In this document: piece by piece, positions 1 through 5,243 of the stretch
Numbering within the stretch: the stretch's first letter is position 1
Layout: the number at the start of each line of letters is the position of its first letter
From: Actinomycetota bacterium
GTDB taxonomy: Bacteria > Actinomycetota > Humimicrobiia > Humimicrobiales > Humimicrobiaceae
DNA: 10,646 nt
Assembly: GCA_016870675.1 (NCBI GenBank)
Contig: VGAU01000041.1
Span: forward strand, 1 to 10,646
Reading direction: 5' to 3'
The notes under the pieces: model-generated
Told to the model about the DNA's origin: nothing
Seen by the model: only the letters and a program-made list of their open reading frames with translations
Databases searched by the model: none
Made by a program: the position numbers and the translations under genes

Positions 1-17
1 CCATTGTCCTTAAGCAT
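1..17 (-). CDS. Possible first codons of the next operon gene (frr expected by position)
   Basis: An ATG at 17-15 on the minus strand opens a frame reading M-L-K-D-N before the window ends. Ribosome recycling factor (frr) usually follows pyrH in this operon, and many of its proteins begin M-(L/I)-K. No clear ribosome binding site is visible in the AT-rich 46 bases between the pyrH stop and this codon. The call rests on synteny and five residues only. Confidence 0.25.
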
Positions 18-63
18 ATTTTATTTTATAAATATATATTGCCAATTTGATTTTCTTTCAGAC

Positions 64-783
64 TTACTCCTTTGTAACTAAAGTGCCAATTTTTTTACCC
101 ATTATAACTCCTTTTATATTGCCTGGCTTTGTAATATCAAAAACAACAATAGGTAAATTATTTTCCATACATAAGGAAGTAGCTGTAGAATCCAGAACTC
201 TGAGATTCTTCTTTAATACATCCAGGAAAGTTAATTTAACAAACTTCCTGGCATCTTTAAATTTTACAGGGTCTTTATCGTATACACCGTCAACTTTTGT
301 AGCTTTAAATATTATCTCAGCTTCTATTTCAAGCGCTCGCAGCGCTGCAGCTGTATCAGTTGTAAAATACGGATTACCAGTCCCGCCAGCAAATATTACT
401 ACTCTTTTCTTCTCCAGATGTCTTACTGCCTTTCTCCTGATAAAAGGTTCAGCAATTTCCTGCATTGATATTGCAGTTTGAACCCTGGTAATTATTCCAA
501 TTCTTTCCAATGCATTCTGCAGCCCTAATGCATTCATAATGGTAGCCAGCATTCCGATATAATCAGCAGTAGTTCTATCCATACCATTTGCACTGGCAGA
601 AACACCTCTCCAGAAATTCCCTCCACCAATAACTACTGCGACTTCTACACCTAACTCTACTACCTCTTTTATCTGACTTGATATATTATTGGTAACCTTT
701 GGGTCTATTCCATAATCTAAATCACCTAATAATGCCTGGCCGCTGATCTTAAGTAAAACCCTGTTGTATTTTAATTTTTCCAT
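64..783 (-). CDS. pyrH: UMP kinase (uridylate kinase)
   Basis: This enzyme phosphorylates UMP to UDP with ATP in the cytoplasm, the committed kinase step of pyrimidine nucleotide synthesis; the bacterial enzyme is an allosteric hexamer. The 239-residue length is normal for the family, and the protein belongs to the amino-acid-kinase fold. Visible motifs are K-I-S-G-Q-A-L near residues 12-18 (most homologues have E where Q is here), V-I-G-G-G-N-F-W-R-G at 51-60, the UMP-site segment M-D-R-T-T-A-D-Y at 68-75, and A-G-G-T-G-N-P-Y-F-T-T-D-T-A-A at 132-146. The start is an ATG preceded by a weak purine-rich stretch, and the stop is TAA. It lies 50 bases downstream of tsf in the rpsB-tsf-pyrH operon and has no promoter of its own that I can see. 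Confidence 0.97.
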   Translation of the reverse strand: MEKLKYNRVLLKISGQALLGDLDYGIDPKVTNNISSQIKEVVELGVEVAVVIGGGNFWRGVSASANGMDRTTADYIGMLATIMNALGLQNALERIGIITRVQTAISMQEIAEPFIRRKAVRHLEKKRVVIFAGGTGNPYFTTDTAAALRALEIEAEIIFKATKVDGVYDKDPVKFKDARKFVKLTFLDVLKKNLRVLDSTATSLCMENNLPIVVFDITKPGNIKGVIMGKKIGTLVTKE

Positions 784-833
784 ATATTTTATGCCTATTA
801 TCTTTTAAGCAAAAAAATATTAGAAATTACTTA

Positions 834-1430
834 TTATTCTTCTCCAAGGATATATCTTACAAACCTTTTAATTACTATATTTTCACCAATTTTTGCTATA
901 TTCTGTTTTAACAAGTTTCCAATCTTTACATCATTATCTTTTACAAATAGCTGTTCCAGCAGGCAATTTTCTTCATAATATTTTTTAAGCTTTCCCTCAG
1001 CAATCTTGTCTATAATTTTTTCAGGTTTACCTTCATTTAAGGCTTGCTTCCTGTAAAGTTCTTTCTCCTTATCCAGCACCTCTTGAGGTACATCCTCCTT
1101 TGAAACATATAACGGCGCTGCTGCTGTAATATGAAGTGCAATATCATGTACAAAATTCTTGAACATTTCATTTCTGGCTACAAAATCAGTTTCACAATTG
1201 ACTTCGAGCATTACACCAATCTTAGAGCCTATATGTATATAGCTATCAATTATACCTTCTTTAGTAGCCCTGTAAGCTTTTTTGGAAGCTTTCGCCAGTC
1301 CCTTTTCTTTTAATATCTCCTCTGCTTTCTTTATATCTCCATTGCTCTCAACTAGAGCTTTCTTACAATCCATCATACCAGCACTGCTTTTTTCCCGTAA
1401 TTCTTTTACCAATTCAGCTTTAATTTCCAT
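834..1430 (-). CDS. tsf: Translation elongation factor Ts, short form
   Basis: EF-Ts is the nucleotide exchange factor that releases GDP from EF-Tu during translation. The protein is 198 residues. An N-terminal UBA-like domain (about 3-45) is followed by the hallmark C-E-T-D-F-V-A-R-N at 79-87, which contacts the EF-Tu nucleotide site. At under 200 residues it lacks the second half of the core and the coiled coil of the E. coli form (about 283 residues), resembling the compact Thermus/Thermotoga type. I chose the ATG at 1430: TGGAGG lies four bases upstream, and M-E-I-K-A-E-L-V-K-E-L-R is a canonical beginning. A TTG 15 bases further upstream is in frame but would place that ribosome site inside the gene. 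It starts 18 bases after the rpsB stop and ends in two tandem TAA codons. Confidence 0.96.
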   Translation of the reverse strand: MEIKAELVKELREKSSAGMMDCKKALVESNGDIKKAEEILKEKGLAKASKKAYRATKEGIIDSYIHIGSKIGVMLEVNCETDFVARNEMFKNFVHDIALHITAAAPLYVSKEDVPQEVLDKEKELYRKQALNEGKPEKIIDKIAEGKLKKYYEENCLLEQLFVKDNDVKIGNLLKQNIAKIGENIVIKRFVRYILGEE

Positions 1431-1448
1431 TATTCCTCCATACAATCC

Positions 1449-2237
1449 TTAAACCCATATATCATCTTCAGGTAAATCTTCTAAATCACCTTCAGTTTTT
1501 TCTTCTTCTAACTTTTTTGCTTCTTTTTCTTCCGGGCTTTCCTCTAACTTAACTTTCTGTTCTTTTCCTTTTTTTACAGCATCACATATAACACTTGTTA
1601 TCAGATTACAGGAACGGATCGCATCATCATTCCCCGGAATAACAAAATCAATAATATCAGGGTCACAATTTGTATCTGTTATAGCTACAATAGGTATTCC
1701 CAACTTCCTTGCTTCTCTTATAGCAATCATCTCTTTATTAGGATCAATAGCATAAAGAACATCGGGGAGTTTTTTCATATTTCTTATACCTCCGATATTG
1801 AATAGAAGCTTTTCATACTCTTTCTTTATTCCAAGAACCTCCTTTTTGGGTAACTTTTCAAAAATACCTGACTTTTCCATCTCTTCTATTTCATCAATTC
1901 TTTTTGTTCTCTTACTTATAGTTTCAAAATTAGTAAGAGCGCCTCCCAGCCATCTGTTCTTAACATAGGGCATTCCACATTCTGTGGCATAAGATTCGAT
2001 TATATCCTGGGTTTGTTTTTTTGTACCTACAAACAATATAATCCCGCCCTCACTCGCAACTTTTTTAATATATTCATACGCTTCAATTAAAAGCCTCTGT
2101 GTTTCCTGAAGGTCAATTATATATATACCATTTTTATCTGCATATATATATTTCTTCATCTTAGGGTTCCACTTTTTAGTCTGATGACCAAAATGAACCC
2201 CTACCTCCAGGAGCTGCTTCATAGTTACAATACTCAA
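1449..2237 (-). CDS. rpsB: 30S ribosomal protein S2
   Basis: S2 is a structural protein of the small ribosomal subunit that binds 16S rRNA late in assembly. Conserved segments are M-K-Q-L-L-E-V-G-V-H-F-G-H-Q-T at 6-20, N-R-W-L-G-G-A-L-T-N-F at 94-104 and D-T-N-C-D-P-D-I-I-D-F-V-I-P-G-N-D-D-A at 188-206. The roughly 40 C-terminal residues (from about 222) are a charged lysine/glutamate tail of the kind seen in many S2 proteins. The start is a TTG, not an ATG. It is supported by GGGAGG seven bases upstream and by the family pattern M-S-x-x-x-M-K-Q-L-L, in which the internal Met is residue 6. It is the first gene of the rpsB-tsf-pyrH operon. Confidence 0.97.
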   Translation of the reverse strand: MSIVTMKQLLEVGVHFGHQTKKWNPKMKKYIYADKNGIYIIDLQETQRLLIEAYEYIKKVASEGGIILFVGTKKQTQDIIESYATECGMPYVKNRWLGGALTNFETISKRTKRIDEIEEMEKSGIFEKLPKKEVLGIKKEYEKLLFNIGGIRNMKKLPDVLYAIDPNKEMIAIREARKLGIPIVAITDTNCDPDIIDFVIPGNDDAIRSCNLITSVICDAVKKGKEQKVKLEESPEEKEAKKLEEEKTEGDLEDLPEDDIWV

Positions 2238-2338
2238 AATAATACCTCCCTATTCTTATGGTTTTTCCTCCACCACTTTAACCATTATATTTGTTCACCA
2301 TAATGCTGTAAGTGGTGTGTGTAATTTCAACGTTCAAG
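2238..2338 (-). promoter_or_regulatory. Structured 5' leader of rpsB, candidate S2 autoregulatory site
   Basis: The presumed mRNA leader is about 100 bases long. An 8-bp perfect stem (2271-2278 with 2310-2317) encloses a 6-bp stem (2283-2288 with 2300-2305), separated by a symmetric 4x4 internal loop and closed by an 11-base loop. The ribosome site GGGAGG at 2245-2250 lies just 3' of the structure. Ribosomal protein leaders often bind their own product, and S2 represses its operon in several bacteria. The sequence here matches no leader class I can name, so the regulatory role is inferred. Confidence 0.45.
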
Positions 2339-2344
2339 TCTAGC

Positions 2345-2373
2345 ATAATACATATCTTTCATCAAATAATCAA
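2345..2373 (-). promoter_or_regulatory. Sigma-70-type promoter of the rpsB operon
   Basis: On the minus strand TTGATT (2373-2368) and TATTAT (2350-2345) are separated by exactly 17 bases, close to the consensus. The predicted start is near 2338, giving a leader of about 100 bases before rpsB. It is the only strong promoter-like pair between the gene and the orphan IS end at 2413. Confidence 0.7.
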
Positions 2374-2412
2374 TAATAAATGTTAGCCTTAATTATTTTT
2401 TTATTTATTTAA

Positions 2413-2466
2413 CCTATTAGGAAAATTTTAACACTAAAAAGTAATTTATAAAAACCCTTAAAGGAT
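2413..2466 (+). repeat. Orphan copy of the TnpB-element left end
   Basis: This stretch matches 6663-6717 just upstream of the TnpB element almost base for base. From 2420 to 2465 I see one substitution (2442 T, 6692 C) and one single-base indel in the CCCTT/AAAGG palindrome. Both copies are preceded by the same five bases, CCTAT. No TnpB gene and no convincing matching right end follows this copy, so it is either the remnant of a deleted element or a non-autonomous derivative. It sits about 40 bases upstream of the rpsB promoter. Confidence 0.75.
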
Positions 2467-2574
2467 TTTATGCTGTTTTAAACATCAATGTTGGCCAGGG
2501 TAATGTAGATGGTGTTGGTGCCTGGTTTGATAATAAAATTTATTATTGAGTTTAGCCCTACTAGTGCAAGGGCT
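2467..2574 (+). other. Non-coding stretch with a short degraded reading frame
   Basis: No complete gene is present. Immediately after the orphan IS end, a plus-strand frame reads roughly K-G-F-Y-A-V-L-N-I-N-V-G-Q-G-N-V-D-G-V before a stop near 2549. The composition is protein-like, but there is no start, ribosome site or recognisable family. It could be a fragment of a gene interrupted by the element, or chance. Confidence 0.2.
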
Positions 2575-2705
2575 TCAAGAGTAAAACTTTAAAATAAGTA
2601 ACGAATTCTGTCTCCAAAGCAGGTAACGGATTTTGGAAGAGATAAAACTTCATTTTGATAAACCTGAAGATAGAAAATCACTATAAAAAGCAACGGATTT
2701 TGGAA
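2575..2705 (+). repeat. Two degenerate direct-repeat units of about 65 bases
   Basis: Each unit begins with a version of AAGAG(A)TAAAACTT (near 2576 and 2637). Each ends with the 14-mer AACGGATTTTGGAA, identical at 2625-2638 and 2692-2705. A third partial motif, GTAACGAATTCTG, lies near 2598. No reading frame spans the units. The spacing is too irregular for a CRISPR, and only two units exist. The block abuts the hairpin-rich stretch to its right and may be part of the same element. Confidence 0.5.
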
Positions 2706-2724
2706 AATATTACTTGCTTATATC

Positions 2725-2921
2725 ATAGGGGCAGAGCCACTTTTAGTGCTATGTACCTATTTTAGTAAAGGGGTGCAAGCTATAACTTGATTTTGGTATC
2801 GGTATAGTGGTTGAGCCTCTTCGGGAGGACTCTGGGGGCAGATCATCAAATTGAGGCCAAATCCATAGTGTTTAGAACTTTGGGAGGTTGATCAGAGACC
2901 AGTGAACAAGCCAGTTCTAAA
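2725..2921 (+). ncRNA. Hairpin-rich region, candidate structured RNA of unknown class
   Basis: Three independent foldable units lie in about 200 bases. The first is 2725-2760: ATAGG/CCTAT closing an inner CACT-TTT-AGTG hairpin. The second is 2813-2832: GAG-CCTC, a TTCGG loop, then GAGG and CTC with one bulged A. The third is a 9-bp perfect stem, 2871-2879 with 2913-2921, around a 33-base loop. This stretch looks richer in G than its surroundings and has no long frame on either strand. The TTCG-type loop favours transcription of the plus strand. I could not match it to tmRNA, RNase P, SRP, 6S or a riboswitch. An orphan guide RNA left by a lost IS200/IS605-type element is one option given the neighbouring left end, but that is conjecture. 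Confidence 0.3.
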
Positions 2922-2966
2922 GTTACAGTAAGTTTATTTTTACTCATTATTAGCATTTTTTAGTTA

Positions 2967-2998
2967 ATACTATGTATAATCTATATTATACATAGTAT
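2967..2998. repeat. Perfect 14-bp inverted repeat with 4-base spacer
   Basis: ATACTATGTATAAT at 2967-2980 is followed by CTAT and the exact reverse complement at 2985-2998. It is almost purely A/T, so as RNA it would be a long but weak hairpin, without a following T tract. It could be a protein-binding palindrome, perhaps for the ribbon-helix-helix regulator about 210 bases downstream, or a mobile-element end. From 2999 to 3120 I see nothing further beyond AT-rich sequence. Confidence 0.7.
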
Positions 2999-3120
2999 AT
3001 CGCAGGGTTTTCAAGGGGTGGAATAAATTGCGTACTATATCACAAAAATTGATTGAATTTTAGATTGGCAGAATTTTTAATATTTTAAATTTTATTGCTT
3101 ATATTATTCTCTAAAAATAC

Positions 3121-3149
3121 TTGACAGATGCACCATTTAGGTGTATTTT
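3121..3149 (+). promoter_or_regulatory. Promoter of the ribbon-helix-helix gene with possible operator in the spacer
   Basis: TTGACA (3121-3126) and TATTTT (3144-3149) are separated by exactly 17 bases. The spacer contains the palindrome CACC-ATTTA-GGTG (3131-3143), placed where a bound repressor would block RNA polymerase. Self-repression by the ribbon-helix-helix protein encoded 60 bases downstream is a reasonable inference. Confidence 0.65.
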
Positions 3150-3209
3150 ATGTGTATAAATGTTTTTATAATTAAGTTAACTAACTAAATAAATGGGAGG
3201 TGAATAAGG

Positions 3210-3410
3210 ATGCCAAGAATGAGTGTAAAATTAGGTCCTAAAACAGATAATGTATTAGAAAATTTACGGGAAGAAACCGGCAAAAGTAAAGCCGAACTTA
3301 TAAGAACGGCTATTGCCCTATTAGATTACACTGTAGAAAGAAAGAAAGATGGAGGAAGGGTAGTGATCGTAGAGAAAGGAAAAATTAAGCAAGAAATTAT
3401 ACTTCCATAA
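3210..3410 (+). CDS. Small ribbon-helix-helix DNA-binding protein
   Basis: The 66-residue protein fits the ribbon-helix-helix (MetJ/Arc/CopG) fold. A short basic strand (R-M-S-V-K-L-G, 3-9) is followed by helix one (D-N-V-L-E-N-L-R-E-E, 13-22), the turn T-G-K-S at 23-26, and helix two (K-A-E-L-I-R-T-A-I-A-L-L, 27-38). The C-terminal strand region ends I-I-L-P. Such proteins bind DNA as dimers through the paired N-terminal strands and often repress their own operon, either as antitoxins or as plasmid/phage regulators. GGGAGG lies ten bases before the ATG. It is transcribed rightward, against most neighbours, from its own promoter. The only following gene is the frameshifted membrane protein 18 bases downstream, so its target or partner is probably local. 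Confidence 0.8.
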   Translation: MPRMSVKLGPKTDNVLENLREETGKSKAELIRTAIALLDYTVERKKDGGRVVIVEKGKIKQEIILP

Positions 3411-3428
3411 AAAAGGGGCGTGATAATA

Positions 3429-3778
3429 TTGGCGAAAAAATCAAAAAAAACAGATGAAATAGATTTAGGCAAAACCAAAGTAGTGGGTAAAGCAGATATA
3501 TATATAAAGAAGCTAAAGAAAAATTAGAGCCTTTAAAAGTAGATATATTTGAAAAGGGTAAAGAAAAATTAGAGCCTGCGAAGACAGATATTAAAGGAGT
3601 GCGGGAAATAACAGCTCGTAATCTTTCAATAATAATGGTTGGTATTTTTATATTTATAATCGTTATACCTATTTACCGGCCGTCTTCACTTGGTTATATT
3701 AAGGATGTTCTTCCCTGTGTAACAACGCTACTTGGAGCCTCTTTTGGATTTTATTTTTCTGAAAAGAGATTAGACTGA
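3429..3778 (+). pseudogene. Small two-segment membrane protein, frameshifted by an extra TA
   Basis: Reading from TTG 3429 (AGGGG ten bases upstream) gives a lysine-rich start that stops at TAG 3525-3527. The rest continues in another frame to TGA 3776-3778. Removing one TA from the (TA)5 tract at 3497-3506 joins the halves into a 115-residue protein. Two 15-residue repeats, D-I-Y-K-E-A-K-E-K-L-E-P-L-K-V and D-I-F-E-K-G-K-E-K-L-E-P-A-K-T, precede two hydrophobic segments near residues 65-82 and 91-109. At DNA level the second repeat unit (3542-3586) is 45 bases and the first (3495-3541) is 47, which pinpoints the two-base excess. I do not recognise the family. It probably forms an operon with the ribbon-helix-helix gene. 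The frameshift may be a real mutation, a slippage-based switch or a sequencing error. A GTG at 3420 is an alternative in-frame start. Confidence 0.7.
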
Positions 3779-3789
3779 CATACTCTGCA

Positions 3790-3811
3790 CGACAAAAGTC
3801 GGCTGTTTTTT
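3790..3811 (+). terminator. Possible intrinsic terminator after the membrane protein gene
   Basis: CGAC-AAAA-GTCG (3790-3801) is followed by GCTG and six T residues, 11 bases after the TGA at 3778. The stem is short and four bases separate it from the T tract, so it is a modest candidate. Confidence 0.4.
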
Positions 3812-3820
3812 AGGCACTGT

Positions 3821-3881
3821 AGCCTGTGCAGGCTGTTGGAAACATGGCAACTTAAAGCCAGGTTTTCAATAAATGCACAGG
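3821..3881. repeat. Nested palindromes between convergent genes
   Basis: CCTGTGCA (3823-3830) pairs perfectly with TGCACAGG (3874-3881). Inside, GGCT-GTTG (3831-3838) pairs with CAAC (3848-3851) and AGCC (3856-3859), with four unpaired bases between the last two. AGCCTG-TG-CAGGCT (3821-3834) is an overlapping alternative hairpin. The block lies between the plus-strand membrane gene and the minus-strand antitoxin, where a bidirectional terminator would be expected. It lacks clear T tracts and may instead be a repeat element or small RNA. Confidence 0.5.
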
Positions 3882-3896
3882 AGTACTATTTTAGAA

Positions 3897-4178
3897 TTAG
3901 CCAGCTTTTGGAATAAATCTTATATCCAGTTCAGTGTCTAAAGCCTCTGCTATTCTTTCTAATAATCTTAATGATGTATTATGCCTTCCGCTTTCTATCC
4001 TTGCTATGCTTGACTGTTTTGCACCGGTTAGCTTAGCCAATTGTTCCTGAGTTAAATTCTTCTTTCTTCTTAAAGAAAGTATCTGCCTTATTATTTTATA
4101 CTCTGGTTCTAGTTTTTCGTATTCTTTTTTAAATTCTGGGTCTTTTAAAAGTTCCTTTTTGAATTCTTCCCATTCCAT
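3897..4178 (-). CDS. higA: HigA-type antitoxin, XRE-family helix-turn-helix protein
   Basis: The 93-residue protein has an acidic/basic N-terminal helix region (1-28). A Cro/C1-type helix-turn-helix follows at about 30-84: L-S-L-R-R-K-K-N-L-T-Q-E-Q-L-A-K-L-T-G, then the recognition helix Q-S-S-I-A-R-I-E-S-G, then T-S-L-R-L-L-E-R-I-A-E-A-L-D-T-E-L. It would neutralise the toxin encoded just upstream by binding it, and repress the pair's promoter. It starts 11 bases after the toxin stop. The nearest strong ribosome site (AGGAGA) overlaps the toxin's last codons and lies about 15 bases from the ATG, so translation may be coupled to the toxin. The toxin-first order is the HigBA arrangement. Confidence 0.88.
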   Translation of the reverse strand: MEWEEFKKELLKDPEFKKEYEKLEPEYKIIRQILSLRRKKNLTQEQLAKLTGAKQSSIARIESGRHNTSLRLLERIAEALDTELDIRFIPKAG

Positions 4179-4189
4179 AATCTATTTAT

Positions 4190-4546
4190 TCATCTCCTTC
4201 TATTTTTATATTCTATCATTCTCCTCTTTGCTATCTCCAGTTCCCTTTTAGGAGTCCTATTTGTCTTCTTTTTAAAACCGTGCAGGAGTACAAAAGTTTT
4301 TTCAGTATGCAGAAAATAAATAATTCTAACATAGTCTGAACCAAATCTTACCCTTAATTCCCACAAACCTTTATACTCTCTACCCACAAGTTTTTTAACA
4401 AATGGAAGGCCTAAATATATACCCTCCGACCTTATATTTTCAATTTCCTGAACAACTTTTGCTCTTTCCTTGCTCGGCAAATTGACTATAAAATTTCTAA
4501 CCGGTTCTTCAAGATTATTTTTCTTATAAAATACTATCTTCCACAT
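4190..4546 (-). CDS. higB: HigB-type toxin, RelE/Gp49-like family
   Basis: The 118-residue basic protein belongs to the RelE-superfamily Gp49-like group (phage-derived HigB toxins), which inhibit growth by cleaving mRNA, usually on the ribosome. Diagnostic is the stretch from about residue 60: G-L-W-E-L-R-V-R-F-G-S-D-Y-V-R-I-I-Y-F. It continues V-L-L-H-G-F-K-K-K-T-N-R-T-P-K-R-E-L-E-I-A at about 86-106, which in this family includes the conserved H-G-F-x-K-K and P-x-x-E core. Its stop TGA lies 11 bases before the antitoxin start. The ATG at 4546 is only nine bases beyond the predicted -10 box and lacks a ribosome site, so the mRNA may be nearly leaderless. That would keep toxin synthesis low. 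Confidence 0.9.
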   Translation of the reverse strand: MWKIVFYKKNNLEEPVRNFIVNLPSKERAKVVQEIENIRSEGIYLGLPFVKKLVGREYKGLWELRVRFGSDYVRIIYFLHTEKTFVLLHGFKKKTNRTPKRELEIAKRRMIEYKNRRR

Positions 4547-4555
4547 TTAATTTGT

Positions 4556-4584
4556 AATATAACATACTTGTTATAATTTATCAA
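4556..4584 (-). promoter_or_regulatory. higBA promoter with palindromic operator
   Basis: On the minus strand TTGATA (4584-4579) and TATATT (4561-4556) are 17 bases apart. A perfect palindrome, TATAACA-TACT-TGTTATA (4558-4575), overlaps the -10 box and fills most of the spacer. This is the expected place for autorepression by a HigA dimer or HigBA complex. Binding is inferred, not shown. Confidence 0.72.
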
Positions 4585-4618
4585 TTGTCTTTTTCTTTGA
4601 GAATATTCTTTTTATTTT

Positions 4619-4686
4619 AAAAAAAAGAAACCCCGAGTTATCTTTTACCCTGGCTTACGCTTTAGGTTACTCAACATCTCGGGGCC
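4619..4686 (-). terminator. Intrinsic terminator with a long structured loop
   Basis: On the minus strand a perfect 7-bp stem, CCCCGAG with CTCGGGG (4684-4678 and 4637-4631), can be extended by two G-U pairs. It is followed at once by TTTCTTTTTTTT. The 40-base loop is not random: ACCT and AGGGT flank a GC-GTAA-GC hairpin with a GNRA-type tetraloop. It would end transcripts arriving from the zinc-ribbon gene side just before the higBA promoter. A riboswitch-like or antisense role is possible, but I recognise no class. Confidence 0.65.
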
Positions 4687-4971
4687 CTGCCTTAAAACTT
4701 TTCTAGGGGATTTTTCAGAACTTTAACTTACTTTTTACTTTCTTTCGTTTGTAAATTTCAGTAGTTTCTGAAAGTTGCCTCCTGCTCTAAGGGCAATTAT
4801 AAATATAGCAAAAAGGTAAACCCACATCAAGAAAAATTCTTTCTTTCAGCAATTTTTAACTGGGTAGCTAAAACATTAAAATATGAAGCGCTAGTATGCC
4901 TCTAGAAGCGACGAAAATGGGTGTGGGATAATTCCTATATACTAAATCTGTTTTTAAAATTATTTCTTAGC
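4687..4971. other. Intergenic region without a convincing gene
   Basis: It holds a hairpin TTTCAG-N6-CTGAAA near 4757-4774 and TTGCC/GGCAA nearby. A 30-codon minus-strand frame (4827-4735) starts M-W-V-Y-L-F-A-I-F-I-I-A-L, a plausible single membrane segment but without a good ribosome site. I see no promoter I would trust. It may be the remains of a displaced gene. Confidence 0.3.
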
Positions 4972-5223
4972 TTATAATTTGTTTAGTGATCTGAAATCAA
5001 TATTAGACCCACCATTTGTATAATAGCCTTTGTGAATTGTGCCACAAAATTGACAAGTATAATAAGGTCCATTAGGATCTAATGTATTTAAATATTTTCT
5101 GTATTTAAAAGGATCATCAGCGGTAAATAGATTCTTATCTTTTACTAAAAATTTAAACATCTCATTACCACATTTCTCGCAGATATAACTAACACCATCT
5201 TTTTTTTCTATCTTTTTTGCCAA
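4972..5223 (-). CDS. Small zinc-ribbon protein of unknown function
   Basis: The 83-residue protein has two knuckles, C-E-K-C (15-18) and C-Q-F-C (57-60), which together can bind one zinc ion as a zinc ribbon. The 38 residues between them include D-P-F-K-Y-R-K-Y-L-N. There is no signal peptide or membrane segment, so a cytoplasmic nucleic-acid- or protein-binding role is likely, but no partner is visible. The start is a TTG with AAGG about ten bases upstream; the next Met is beyond the first cysteine pair, so a later start would break the ribbon. A decayed Ig-like fragment lies 20 bases upstream and the terminator at 4619-4686 downstream. I do not recognise a named family. Confidence 0.65.
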   Translation of the reverse strand: MAKKIEKKDGVSYICEKCGNEMFKFLVKDKNLFTADDPFKYRKYLNTLDPNGPYYTCQFCGTIHKGYYTNGGSNIDFRSLNKL

Positions 5224-5243
5224 TTAAATTACCTTACTATCTT

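Noticed and set aside
2575..2705. Direct repeats as a CRISPR array
   Set aside because: Only two units, identical over just 14 bases, with unequal spacing and no cas genes.
2755..2867. Minus-strand open frame of about 37 codons in the hairpin region
   Set aside because: No start codon or ribosome site, low-complexity proline/serine composition, and it coincides with base-paired arms.
2893..2912. GTGAAC as a reversed GTTCAC, a possible right end for the orphan IS copy
   Set aside because: Six bases only, in the wrong orientation relative to the left end at 2413, and without the conserved hairpin preceding it.
2770..2940. tmRNA, tRNA, 6S, SRP or RNase P RNA
   Set aside because: No T-loop/CCA, tag frame, domain IV tetraloop motif or RNase P core sequence could be found on either strand.
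4735..4827. 30-codon minus-strand frame with a hydrophobic start
   Set aside because: No convincing ribosome site or promoter, no family, and the length is within chance for this composition; mentioned only in the intergenic description.
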